NCBI RefSeq assembly: GCF_030463565.1
Contig: NC_134652.1
Coordinates: forward strand, 19,941,397 to 20,005,396
DNA: 64,000 bases
From: Pelecanus crispus
Taxonomy: Eukaryota; Chordata; Aves; Pelecaniformes; Pelecanidae
Direction of reading: 5' to 3'
Shown here: positions 47,701 through 57,870 of the stretch, one piece after another
Position numbering within the stretch: the stretch's first letter is position 1
Layout: each line of letters begins with the position of its first letter
Program-made: the position numbers and the translations under genes
Notes under the pieces: model-generated
What the model saw: only the letters and a program-made list of their open reading frames with translations
The model's database searches: none
Told to the model about the DNA's origin: nothing

Positions 47701-50700
47701 ATTTTTAACCTCAACCCCATCACTTCAGCTGCCTGCCAATCTGTCTGTCTGGCATCACAACAACCAAAACTGACTGCCCGAGGATGCACAAAACCAGTCT
47801 GACAGACAGACTGCCTTGAAGCTGGGAGTGTGGAAGCTGAGAAGTAGCTTGTAAGGAAAATGTCTCCAAACACAGGGCTCCAAGAGCCACCCAGCTCCTC
47901 ACCTGGGTCAGCTGCTGGAGTTTTAGGTAGCTAGGGTACTTTCAAACAACATTTCATACAAAATTGTTATTCCAAGTGGAATGTTGAAATTCCCAGTCTA
48001 TAATGAATTCCAAAGTATTACTTTTGTTCCATTTCAGGATTAATTCTATTTTTTTTTTTTTATTTTTATTCTAGGTCAAACTTTCTGTAGAAGAGGAAGT
48101 AGGATTTCTAGCCAATTCCAAATCTAAATTTTCGCACTAAGAACTACAATGGCCAAGAATGCCCATGTAGAATGAACCTTGACATATACTCAGAGGAAAA
48201 AAACTAGTTTACCTAAGAGCATGTTCAGATTAAGCTTTCTGGCAAACCACCAACAGTAGGCAGAACTGTATTAACAAAATATTTGATCCTTGCTGATAGT
48301 CATCCTGTGTCCTACAGCAGATATTTAGCAATTCCACATTTGGTTCATTTGCCAAGGCACTCCTTTGTCTAAGTATGGATTCAATACAGTTGTCCTCCAA
48401 ATAACTAGTATGACATCCTTCTCCCAAATTATCACTGTCATTCATGTTCTCCTGTCTCTTAAATTGCAGGGCTGTTTATCTATTCTGACACAGCTGTACC
48501 ACTTCTGGTTTGGGAAGCAGCTCAATCAGCAGTCACACCACATCTCACTGTTAGCGCAGTAGTGGCCTCAAGGCTGCGTTTCCATTCCTTGGGAACACCA
48601 CTACTGCCTTAAGTGGGGGACAGGAAGGAGAAAAAGAAGGAACGTACATCACTGTGTATTAAATGCTGCAGTGGAGGCCTTGAAGTGAAGGACATCTGAA
48701 ACAACACTATGCATTATGCAAGAAGATAAAAGAACCACTTGGATGGGAATGGTGGGAGGGAAATGGTAGGGAAATCAACTCAGACTGACATTAAATACAG
48801 AATTTAACAGCAAGAAAACAATTTAGATGCAAATTTACCATATTCACAGGGGGCCTTCGGAAGTAGAATGGCAGCTTTTCTGTTACATTTATGCATACCA
48901 GATCCACATCTAGAGTTGTGCAAGCAATCTACAGCAAAGAAATATGAACAGATTATTAGATATGCCAAAAAAATGCATAACCAACTTCAGATGCACTGAT
49001 ATGCACCTTCATTTCTTAATGCAACAAATGTGGTGAGTTCAGTTTTAAAATGAAGAGGTACTCTGCCTTGCAGGAATGGCAATAAAACAGCAGGGCTACA
49101 GGTGCACAGCTTGAGCATTTCAGGCTTAAAACCCAAGCCTTTTCTCACTTAGAGAACTACTTTTCCAATAAAATAACGACCAACCCAAAGGCAAGACTTA
49201 TTGCTTTGGTTTTATCTGACACAGGACATGCAGAAGCAATGCTGGCTTTTGGCAAAAGAACTCACAGCTAATGAAGGACAACCCCTGTTTTCAAAGGAAC
49301 AGCCCAGGAACTGCCCCTTCCCCCTCACTCTCTAATTCCAGCGTAGAAACTGTTTTCAGGATTAATTATTATTACCAGAAGCAACTGAGAAAGGACTGAA
49401 AGAAAAAGCAGAATTTTAGACAGTGACTGGTGGTGCCTCATGGCCAGTACTGGAGGCCGATCCACAGGGCCTCGCTTTCCTGGCTGGGTGGGGAATGCGC
49501 AGCCCTTCCTGAAAGCCACGTCTCTGGAGGATTCTGAAGATGGCACTGAAGGTTATAGTTTAAAAGCTTAGCTTTGAAATCACACCATAATTTACAGCCT
49601 GTATTAAAAGACAGAAGGAACGAACAAAGGGCAGAGAATGTCCACACTGACGTACAGAGAAAATCAAGTGGAGCCCTTGATTTACATATAATCTCACGCA
49701 CACAAGACATGTAGGAGTTCTATATCCCTAGCCCATAAAGATGATTACACAGGGCCAGATTAATGTCTGTAAGCAGCGTTGTAACAAAGAAGATAAAAAC
49801 AGACTGAAGATGTTGAAAAGGAATTTTCTATGCGTAGGGGAACTCTCTGCTTTCAGAAGCCTGCCAGCAACTGCTCCAAACACACCTGGGCCAGGTGCCA
49901 ACCACTCATCCCTTCTCGCACCAGCATGAAAGCGGTGGGGGTTGCGGGCAGTCCCAGGGCTGGGCTGCGAGGGAATCGCACGCTGCTCTAACACGGGGCA
50001 ATTGCACGCTGCTCTAACACGGGGCGGGCTGTCGCTTCGCAAACTAGTCTTCTACCAGTTTGTTCACATGAAATTTGGATGGAGATGAGAGCAGAGGCCC
50101 AGCTTTAGGAATGTTTCTTAGCTGTTGATAGCACTCCCTCCTAGCCAAAAGAGCCACAGCACACATGCAGGAAATTCAAAGATCCAGGAAACCACAAGGT
50201 TTTTGATGTTAAAATGTCTCTACCAGGCCATCTGGACTAAACTTTATCTTCATGCCCTACCTGTACCAAGTCTGTTAGGCAGGACACTGTTGGAATCTAT
50301 TGCATCAAATTAGACTTGCATGTGTAAGTTTAGCCCTACTACAGCCAGTTTTAATCCTTTTCTTACGTGGAGTACAAACTACCATCTAGACAGAGGTGAT
50401 TTATGGGAACATGCACAGAGCAAATAGCTCTGAATCATCCTAGAAAAGACGTCAGTGAGGCCATAGGAAATTCTGGAAGAGAGAAAGCTGAAAATGAAGG
50501 AAAACAAGAATACACATCAGAAACATGCAAGTTGCCCTATGTGATGAGAAAACAAGCCTTCCTAATCAGCTCCAGAAACACTGGAAAACTCTTTTCCATT
50601 TTGCAAATTAAGCACAGTGGGAAAGGGAGTGACCCAAATGCCAGGATATCTACAGGATTCCAGTGACGAGAACATTTCAGAAAACACCACCAAGCAAAAA

Positions 50701-53700
50701 AAAAAAAAAAAAACTTAAGAGCCATGCTTCCCCATAAAGAGAAATTCCTGCACTGCACAGAAAGTTGGAGAGGAGATTTCTCCAAACACTCCAATGTTCA
50801 GCCTAGCTTTGGCTCCTGGACAAGTCACACACACGCAGGCAAGTTAAGGTTACCCTGCCTGCTGAAAGGACCTAAAGTGCAAAAACTTCGTACCGAAAAT
50901 GATATGCAGCAGTTGCACAGCCGGGTGCTTGCCTGGCCACACTGCAGGCAAGAGCCCCACCTGCTGGGAAACTCCAGACAGCCAGAAATAAATAAATTTG
51001 CCACTGCCTGGATGGCCTGAAGAAAGCTTTGGAAAACATTTTAGGAATAAACATTGAAATTTGGCTTTGCACTACACCCTCAGACTTATATAAGCAAGTT
51101 TTTTAGATACTGCTGACCTGATAATTGCTTACAAACAGCAGGCAAAAATAACTAATATTATTAAAACAGTCAGAATTCTTAAAAAGCAAGATCTTTGAAA
51201 AGTAACAGGCACAGATCTTGTTACTGGCATGGAGCGGGCATTCCCGTTGCAGCCCAAAACAATCCTCTTGGGAGACTTAAAGGAGCACGTTCTACAATTA
51301 TCTTGGCAAACACAGCTTCCTCATACCCCAAGGATACAAATTATTTGGAGAATTTGAACACATCTTTCAGTACATATCCCTGCCACACTCAGTCACAAAA
51401 AAGGTTCCCTGCCTTGTGACAAGAGGGCACAGACTGGTCTTGGGCCATGCTAAAATTAGAGGACATCTCCAATGGTCATGTATTTCTTTTACAAAAACAT
51501 GAAAAATCCTGTTCAATGGAAAATAATCCAAGTGCCAAATTGTTGGTGAGAAAGATGATGCTCTCGAAGTACTGTTAGTTACCAACAGCCAATTTTAAAA
51601 TATAATTTGTGGTGCAAGACCCACGCTAGGAGGCTTTATCCTTAACAGTGAAAGATCCATGAGTTGTAATAGCCAGAGGTATATGCTGAAACTCCATGAG
51701 TAACATCACTTGCACCAGACTCCCTGTTGATACCTGTATAAAATTGACACAGCTCTCCACAGAGAGTTAGAAAACCTAAAATCTTTAAACAAAAGACAAA
51801 CATACAAATCTGCCCTGAATGTAAACTTGTAAGGATGAAGTCTTTCACCTCACACAGTTTGCAAGAAACATGCTTGGGTTCCCTCCCCAGCACAAAGTGC
51901 TGCCAGCACGGAAGCAGCGAAGATGGTCTCATCGACCATCCTGCTTCCTTCCTAACACACTGTCCATCACCTGCGAGAGTGTCAGCTTAAACAGTTGCTA
52001 TCTGCATTGGCCTGCCCAGAGCACAGCCATCCTCTTTGTGCCGGCACAACTATCTGCATGGCTGAATACTGAATCACAGCAGGAAAGCGGATCTGCCTGC
52101 TTGGCAAAAACTCTGGTTACTTTTTCAGCCAAAAGCACGTTCCTCAAACCAAACTGCCACGCAGCTAAGCAAGCAGCTTCACCAGCAGAGCAGACAGGGA
52201 CCTGCAGAAATGAATGGCTGTTTATGCCAGCTTAAACACTGCTGCAGCTGGACATCCCACTGCAACAGAACTCACAGCTGAAAATAAAAAAACCCCACCC
52301 TTAAATAAGAGAGAGCCCTCTCCCCCCAGAACAACACAGCATGCCCCTGCTGATTACTTGGCTTCAGGTGGTTGTTTAAATGCATGATAAATTGATTGAA
52401 CTCACTTGAGAAGTGAGATCTTACATTGTTGTCATAGACCAAGAAGAAAAAGAGGTGGACAGTGGCCCTCAAAAGTATTATACAACTATTTGCCTCTCTC
52501 ACACCCCCAGGAGTCCTAAAATCTTGTGAGGGAAATAAAAGCAGTCAGAAATGGGTTTCATCAAGCTGTAACTGTTACAATGAATGCTTGAGTTCTTCTG
52601 CAGAAAGATTCTTTAAAGTTCACCTTGTTCTACAGCCTCTTGCTTTGTACTTTTCTTGGACAAGTTTTCAAAAAGGAGGGGAAATTATTTAGAAAAACAA
52701 AACAGAAGAGTATCATTTTAATGTGTCAAAACAGGGACTCAGGAGTATTAGAAAGTAGCTTTAACTTAAAAAAAAAACAAAACCCAAAACCCAAAAAACC
52801 AGACTCAGTTTTATACTGACAAGCTCTCTTTGAAAGTAAATTCTGGCACTTCTCCAAAGAGATTCACATTTGCTTTAAACGTTATTATTTATGAGCTTGC
52901 AAGAGGTCAGACATCACAATTTTGGGTTTTGTAAGAAAAACATTCTGACAAAAAGATTACTTGCTTCCAGATGCTCCACTTGATCAGAGCACTCACATCA
53001 GTTGTTGCCAAGTATTTGAGAACAACTTAATTAAAAATATCAGAGAGACAGAGATAACGAACAGCTATCACCCAACAAGCCAAGCTGAGATCACTCTGCC
53101 TCGGACAGTGTTTTAAAACTAGGAATTTTTCTGGTAGGAAGGGTCTATTCAAGATAATAGCAGTTATGGTCAAAAGCTGGAAGACAATATGATGCTTGGT
53201 GCTGCTAGTAATGGCTGAAGAATTACTGTGCATCACTGTATTTAGGTATCACCTCTAAATGGTAAATGTTGTCTTCAGTCAAGCACCAGAAATGGAGCTA
53301 ACCAGTTCAGGGTCAAACACACTTGCAACACCTTGTTTTTCTAAAATCAAAGAAGTGACAGAGTATTGGGGGTTTTATTCAAAATACTTGCATTCCTATT
53401 AACATAAACCAACGCGAGAAACAACAGTGTTGGCCTAAGGTCACAAATTAGTCCTAACTAAGGTTTTGAAAATGATTCATACCCATTGTTTTCTCTCACT
53501 AGCACACGAGTGCTACCACCGCTACAAGCGCCAGCATCTGTTCAGTAACACTGATACAGCAACACCTTCAAAGACACACAAATTTTGTGGAGGCAGTTTT
53601 CAGTTGCAAGCTTGCTCTGAACAGCCAGGATAAAATCTGAGTGAGAAAATGAGCGTCTGCCCTTCAAGTATTTTCCCCTCAAGCCTGCTCTACTTTTGTA

Positions 53701-56700
53701 CAGCCTCAATGGTCTTCTCAGCAAGCAAAGTAACAAACATATCATGAAGTCACATAAGTGAAGCTTCTCTCACTCAGCTTGAGCATCCAACACACTCAAA
53801 ACAAAACAAAACCAGAAATCTCAGTCTGGCAATGGAGCAAGGGTCGTTATGTTTAATCAGGCGTGTTTACTTGTGGAAATTTTATTTTATCTGTTCATAA
53901 GATGCTATGACAACCAGAACTAGCTCTGTCTCCTAAGCTCTTGCTCCTCTTTTGATTTAAAATAAAGAAATAAAAGGAAAAATTAAAGAAAAAGAGATCA
54001 GCTATTCATTTGGTCAAACTTTCAAGAGAAGACCTAAGACTAAAAGGAAGAAAGCAACTCTCAGAACCACATTAGTTCCGCTTTAAAATCTTCCCACCCT
54101 ACCTGGCATGTCAGAGATTAGGAACAATTAGTGCTAACAGAAGATAGCAAATGTGGTCTGGGGAAGCTGTTGGAGTTGGAGAAGTTAAAGTTCACGACAG
54201 AAGTTTTCTACATGCTGATAGTATATATATTAGAAAAAAAGAAGGATGTTTTCTCTCCTCACTAGAGCAGAGTACTCAGTAGAGTCCATGACACACAAAG
54301 GAAACCACAGCGCAGGGACATACAAGTCCATTCATCAGGCAGATGTTTCAGACTTTAAGCAGTCACCTCAAGGCCCTGCAGCTTCCTGCAATCCCTTCCA
54401 ACCTTCTCAGTCTATTAACTGACTAGGCAGCCTATGTTGCTTAGTTAGTCCCATGACATACAGGCCTGTATAAAATGGGAAATAAAAATCACAACAAAGC
54501 ATGTACTCAAACTAGCCCAGAAGGGGCTAGAAGTTATTGAATGAGCATTACCAATCAGATGATCGTACTTACATGGAACAGTTTCTCAGTCTTCGGAAAT
54601 ACTGCTATGATGTCATATAACCTTATATTTGCAGATGTCGATCTCTACAAAAGGAGGAAACAATTACTACCTTGAATTCTGGCAGATGCCAAAGCTATGC
54701 ACAATGATCACGAGCAAAATAATGAGAAGAAAATCCCTTTTTCACTTTCAAGTACTAAACCAAAGCAAATAATCATCCAATTACATAGTAGGTCTCTGCT
54801 GTGAGCCATACTGTGAAGTCATTCATTCTCATTTTGAGGCTTGTCCCACCCACCTAGTAAGGCACTTACACCTTTTGCTTCGATCATGTAGTACTAAAAC
54901 ATAAACAGACACAGGGCTTGCTCATGGTCTTCTAGTTTACGCACAGAAGTCCAGAAATCAAAGAAAAGAACTGAGGAACAGAACTGTTGTCCCATATTGA
55001 CAAGTGATCAACAGAAGCCATATCCAGTCTTGTAAGTCTGCACCTCTTCACGATCACGTTATTCGCTAAAGATGCGATCTGAGAAATCACTGCTGAGTGC
55101 CCTACAAAATCCATGAAGTTCTCTCCATACAATTTCCAAAGTTTCATTCATTCATTGAGAAAAGGAAATAAAAATTGGAAAATTAATACACTAAATATAC
55201 TTACCAAGAGATTACAGTGGGAAGGATCAGAAACAACAAGTGTTAACCGGGTTAAGACTTTAATTCTTTTAGATGTCCCCTACAAAAAAAGAAATAATAC
55301 AAAAAACTTAAAAAGCTCCAAAGCAAAAATCTGTAGTGACTTTCACCCTGTCCACTATAAAAAGAAAATGTTGCCTTGCTCATATTCTTGCCTATACTAA
55401 TTTTCTAAAGTCTGTAGTTAGATTTCCCTATTTTATATTGATCTGTTTGATATTATACCTGCCCTTTGCAAAGAATGACTTATTGTGTTTCTCTGAGGAA
55501 AGGTCAATACAAAGGAGAAAGAATGAAATAAAGAAAAAAAAAAAAAAAGAAGTAAAATCATGCAGAAAAACTGAGTATGTTTTAATACTGCTACGGTTCC
55601 CCAGGCAGGCCACAACTGCAACCAAAAGCAATTCCTGAATTAACATATGTCAGTGATTTGAAATATAGACTTGGTTCATTATATCCAAATCTTGCTCCAT
55701 CAAAACAAGGAAGTTGTTTCCAAAACTCAAATGTCAAGAATTACACTGTAATTATTCAACTACAAGAAGATTCAAAATTCACAACAAGCAATTTCTTCAA
55801 TAATTTCTAAAATAATGAATAGAGCCTACTCTACCACAACTGTATCATTTGTCCAGTGCTGGGAGTTTTAACAATCAAACAGTGGACAAACTTCTCTTTT
55901 TTGATTAATATGTAATACACAAGATCACATATACAAACACACCAAGGTAAAAAACATATCTCAGAATAATAATAATACATAGATACAATGTAACTAGACA
56001 TACTTGCACAATAGGCAAAGATGGAAACAACTCTGAAGGAGATACTGGCTTGACAATTTCCTTAAAAGAGAACAAAACAAAGTTATTCAAAATGTCATGG
56101 GTTAAGTTTACAATGTAAACAGAAACTGTGTTCCAATCCCAAAAAGAAGTTTGCCATGCTAACAAAACTACTTCCCAGGGACAACACACAGACCATATTA
56201 AAAGTTAACTCCAGGGCAATTATACTTAATTGTAAAATGGGGGTTCTGCCACGTTTGTACTTGCATCGAGATGTACATTCAGCAGATAAAGCTATTTGGG
56301 AACATGTAATACGGCACGTAGGTTTACAAGAGAAAACACACTAAGAACAAATAACACCAACAAAAATTACCTGTTTCTTTTCTTTAAAATCTATGACATG
56401 ATTAAGAGCAACTGCAGAATATCCCACTGAAAAAGTAAACACATAGTAAGAATATTTTGTCCAGTAAACTCATGGAAACAAATCCAAACAGAAGCCTGTT
56501 GAACACTCATCACCTAAATGTCTCAAAACTAATAATCCCATGTATATTTACCTTTCACATTAATTTTTTTCTGAAGATTAATTAACCCAAAAAGCACCGT
56601 AAAATTAAAAAAAATTTTAAAAAATCTGCTTGCCTTGTAATACACACCAGCCCTGACAACACTTACTCAATGGCAGAGCTTTATGAACATGAATACTTGG

Positions 56701-57491
56701 GGTTGGGATCCCCAAAGATTTTGCCCTAGTTTGGTCCGGCTGATGATTTTCTTTAGGGAAAACGGTTAAGGACATTCAGGACAGTTGTTAAAGCTGCAGA
56801 CAACGCAGAGCTGGAAGAGATATAGCTACAGGAGAAGGGAAGGCGAGCGTTCAAAGCGATGCTGACAAAACTGACGGAAAGCTCTCGTTCAGCGGGGAGC
56901 AGAGGAAGGCGGTACACTTGCCAGAGACAAATCACCCCCAAACACCAGACAGGCAGCACCTTGCCTGCACAACAGGTCTGCAGAAAAAAAGATTTAGGCC
57001 ATAAGAAACTGCAGGTGGAAAAAGGCACCCACGTGGGGAAGAAGCAACTGTTAGGCGGGGATAGAGGCAGGGCCCGCAAGGCACAACCGGAGCTTGCCTT
57101 GCTACTCAGCGCTGCGAAGGCCTCCGTCCCGGCCACTTCACCTGCAGAAACCCCCGGGCTGCAGCGGGAGAGCGGCGAGGAGCGAGGGGAAGGCGACCCG
57201 CCAGCGGGGCAGATGGCGAGGCTCAGCGGGGCGGAGGGGAAACAGCCGAGCCACCGGCGCCTGCTCGCACCTTCCCCTCGCGTCCTCGGCCGGGCCCGGC
57301 CCTCCCCGGCTCAGGCCCACCGGCTCCGCAGCGCAAGCCCCGGCCCCGCCGCCCACCCGAGCCCGGGGCCGCGCTCCCCGCTGCCGCCGCGCCCGAGGCA
57401 GGAACTCACAGTGCGCCGCGGCCTCCAGCAAGCTCTGCAGGGACTTCTTGTCCGGCCCCTGCGGGAGGTTCAGGTCGGCGAAGCCGGCCAT
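38663..57491 (-). CDS. RPP30: RPP30, ribonuclease P/MRP protein subunit p30 (11 coding exons, span)
   Basis: On the - strand, joining 57491-57410, 56426-56371, 56060-56004, 55279-55205, 54644-54573, 48928-48839, 46716-46600, 42524-42495, 42022-41985, 40864-40785 and 38772-38663 gives 268 codons plus TGA, the same length as human RPP30. Recognised segments: MAGFADLNLP, GYSAVALNHVIDFKEKKQ, KVLTRLTLVVSDPSHCN, ATPase-free TIM-barrel strands such as YDIIAVFPKTEKLFH, EKLPFYFRRPP, PAIKDSTMRRYTIS, VISSAAERPLELRGPYDVANLGLLFGLS and AKAAVSTNCRA. The C-terminus is lysine-rich with an acidic EEEE run (nuclear/nucleolar targeting in the family). RPP30 is a core protein of nuclear RNase P and RNase MRP, pairing with POP5 and processing pre-tRNA 5' ends. 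All splice sites are GT-AG and no disabling change is seen. Confidence 0.97.
40785..40864 (-). CDS. RPP30: RPP30 coding exon 10 (residues 206-232)
   Basis: Acceptor GGTGACAG, donor GTGAGT. Encodes (L)GLLFGLSESEAKAAVS then TNCRATVLHG and one G of the next codon (Glu). This is the signature C-terminal motif of the family. Confidence 0.96.
41985..42022 (-). CDS. RPP30: RPP30 coding exon 9 (residues 194-205 plus 2 nt)
   Basis: A 38-nt exon coding PLELRGPYDVAN plus CT. Acceptor CTGTTTCAG is good; the donor GTATCC is weak. The split codon CT|A gives Leu and rebuilds VANLGLLFG. Confidence 0.9.
42255..42332. repeat. A-rich/CCAAA simple repeat in RPP30 intron 8
   Basis: CCCCCCCC, then A10, then irregular CCAAA/CCAAACCA units. 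It creates a misleading tryptophan/glycine-rich open frame on the - strand. Confidence 0.75.
42495..42524 (-). CDS. RPP30: RPP30 micro-exon 8 (residues 184-193)
   Basis: A 30-nt exon coding NIVISSAAER, flanked by acceptor TTTTCCAG and donor GTAAGT. It was found by looking for the missing NVIISSAAER segment between exons 7 and 9. It is phase 0 on both sides. Confidence 0.93.
42906..43467 (+). mobile_element. Solo LTR of an avian ERVL-type endogenous retrovirus (562 bp)
   Basis: Begins TGTCCTGGTTTCGGCTGGGA and ends GGCTAAACCACGACA (TG...CA termini). It has a perfect CRE TGACGTCA (43147-43154), TATATAAA (43162-43169), a 7-bp-stem hairpin just downstream (43189-43206), an ATT-rich microsatellite and an ATTAAA signal. 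No internal gag/pol follows, so it is a solo LTR. The flanks (acttc / aaggg) do not form a target duplication, which suggests inter-element recombination or later change. It lies in RPP30 intron 7 in antisense orientation. The ERVL assignment rests on remembered similarity to a neoavian LTR family. Confidence 0.85.
46600..46716 (-). CDS. RPP30: RPP30 coding exon 7 (residues 145-183)
   Basis: Acceptor CATCTGAAG, donor GTAAGC. 39 codons starting AIDRGIYFELLYTPAIKD, then STMRRYTISNAISLMQIC and KGK. Strongly conserved barrel region. Confidence 0.97.
48839..48928 (-). CDS. RPP30: RPP30 coding exon 6 (residues 115-144)
   Basis: Acceptor TTTGCTGTAG, donor GTAAAT. 30 codons starting IACTTLDVDLVCINVTEK and ending FYFRRPPVNM; the family has ACTHLDVDLVCI-VTEKLPFYFKRPPIN at this place. 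Confidence 0.95.
49974..50025. repeat. 26-bp tandem duplication in RPP30 intron 5
   Basis: Two copies of AATYGCACGCTGCTCTAACA followed by CGGGGC, differing at a single C/T that is a CpG in the first copy. It lies in a small CpG-rich patch (about 49915-50040). Confidence 0.85.
54573..54644 (-). CDS. RPP30: RPP30 coding exon 5 (residues 91-114)
   Basis: Acceptor CTTTTGTAG, donor GTAAGT. 24 codons containing RLYDIIAVFPKTEKLFH. It is followed by the longest intron of the gene (5.6 kb, 48929-54572). Confidence 0.96.
55205..55279 (-). CDS. RPP30: RPP30 coding exon 4 (residues 66-90)
   Basis: Acceptor TTTTTGTAG, donor GTAAGT. 25 codons starting GTSKRIKVLTRLTLVVSD and ending PSHCNLL, the conserved LTRLT/SDPSHCN core. 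Confidence 0.96.
56004..56060 (-). CDS. RPP30: RPP30 coding exon 3 (residues 47-65)
   Basis: Acceptor CTTTTAAG, donor GTATGT. 19 codons: EIVKPVSPSELFPSLPIVQ, aligning directly with the human EIEKPVAVSELF-TLPIVQ segment. Confidence 0.95.
56371..56426 (-). CDS. RPP30: RPP30 coding exon 2 (residues 28-46)
   Basis: Acceptor TTTTTCAG, donor GTAATT. Encodes (L)GYSAVALNHVIDFKEKKQ, a highly conserved N-terminal strand-helix of the family. Confidence 0.96.
57410..57491 (-). CDS. RPP30: RPP30 coding exon 1 (residues 1-27 plus 1 nt)
   Basis: ATG at 57491 opens MAGFADLNLPQGPDKKSL and ends AAAH plus T before the donor GTGAGT. The split codon T|TG (Leu) restores the family's AAHLGYS. In the same frame an upstream ATG gives a longer proline/arginine-rich extension, rejected because the family starts at MA-FADL. 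Confidence 0.95.
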
Positions 57492-57516
57492 GCTGCGCGC
57501 AGGGCGGGGCGGGCCG

Positions 57517-57550
57517 CAGCCCGGCACGGCCCCCAGCCCGGCACGGCCCC
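57517..57550. repeat. 17-bp tandem duplication in RPP30 5' leader
   Basis: CAGCCCGGCACGGCCCC occurs twice head to tail (57517-57533, 57534-57550), followed by a degenerate third partial copy. It lies 26 nt upstream of the start codon on the gene's strand. Confidence 0.85.
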
Positions 57551-57574
57551 CGGCACCGCCCCCCGCGGCCCGCG

Positions 57575-57593
57575 GCAGCCTGGGCCTTGTAGT
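57575..57593 (-). promoter_or_regulatory. ZNF143/Staf-like site in RPP30 promoter
   Basis: On the - strand it reads ACTACAAGGCCCAGGCTGC, matching about 15 of 19 positions of the known ZNF143 consensus ACTACAAnTCCCAGnATGC. It sits 84 nt upstream of the ATG. ZNF143 commonly binds TATA-less CpG promoters and small-RNA gene promoters. Confidence 0.6.
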
Positions 57594-57810
57594 CACCTCC
57601 GGGCCCCGGCGGGCAGGGCCCCGCGGCCGGCGGCACGGCTGTCAGCCCGCCGGGGTTCACCAGCCGCTTTTACGGAACCGCAGCAGCGAACCCAGAGGGC
57701 GTTTCGCGTCACCGCGGGTGCTCTTCGGCCGGAGGTGCCCCACCAAAGGGCTGCGGTGACCCGGGGAAAGGCTGTGCGGTGAACTCGGACCTCAGGCGGG
57801 GCTCTGGGGA

Positions 57811-57863
57811 CGATGGAACCCGGCTCTGCGGGCGATGGAACCCGGCTCTGCGGGCGATGGAAC
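57811..57863. repeat. 22-bp tandem repeat (2.4 copies)
   Basis: The unit CGATGGAACCCGGCTCTGCGGG is present twice perfectly (57811-57832 and 57833-57854) with a partial third copy, and an upstream degenerate partial copy. It is a small minisatellite on the edge of the RPP30 CpG island. Confidence 0.85.
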
Positions 57864-57870
57864 CTCAGCG

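Larger units (their letters stand above)
57040..57870 (-). promoter_or_regulatory. RPP30: RPP30 CpG island promoter and 5' UTR
   Basis: This GC- and CpG-rich block surrounds exon 1, with GC-boxes (GGGCGGGGCGGG at 57503-57514) and no TATA, typical of a housekeeping promoter. It carries a ZNF143-like motif at 57575-57593. The TSS is inferred to lie between about 57520 and 57620 on the - strand. Divergent + strand transcription is possible but not shown. Confidence 0.8.

Noticed and set aside
47469-47873. 134-codon - strand open frame in RPP30 intron 6
   Set aside because: No domain, not needed for the complete 268-codon RPP30 and overlaps equally meaningless frames on other strands.
54360-54420. 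CR1-like wording (CAATCCCTTCCAACCTTCTCAG)
   Set aside because: Only about 20 bases resemble a CR1 end and the flanks do not continue the match, so no element is claimed.
57492-57596. Upstream in-frame ATG extending RPP30 by 35 residues (MTTRPRLPRAAGG...)
   Set aside because: The family begins at MA-FADL. The extension is GC-island translation overlapping tandem leader repeats and the ZNF143-like site.
56859-57782. 307-codon and 221-codon + strand open frames over the RPP30 promoter
   Set aside because: Arg/Pro/Ala-rich product of a stop-poor CpG island, antisense to RPP30 exon 1 and its leader; no domain seen.
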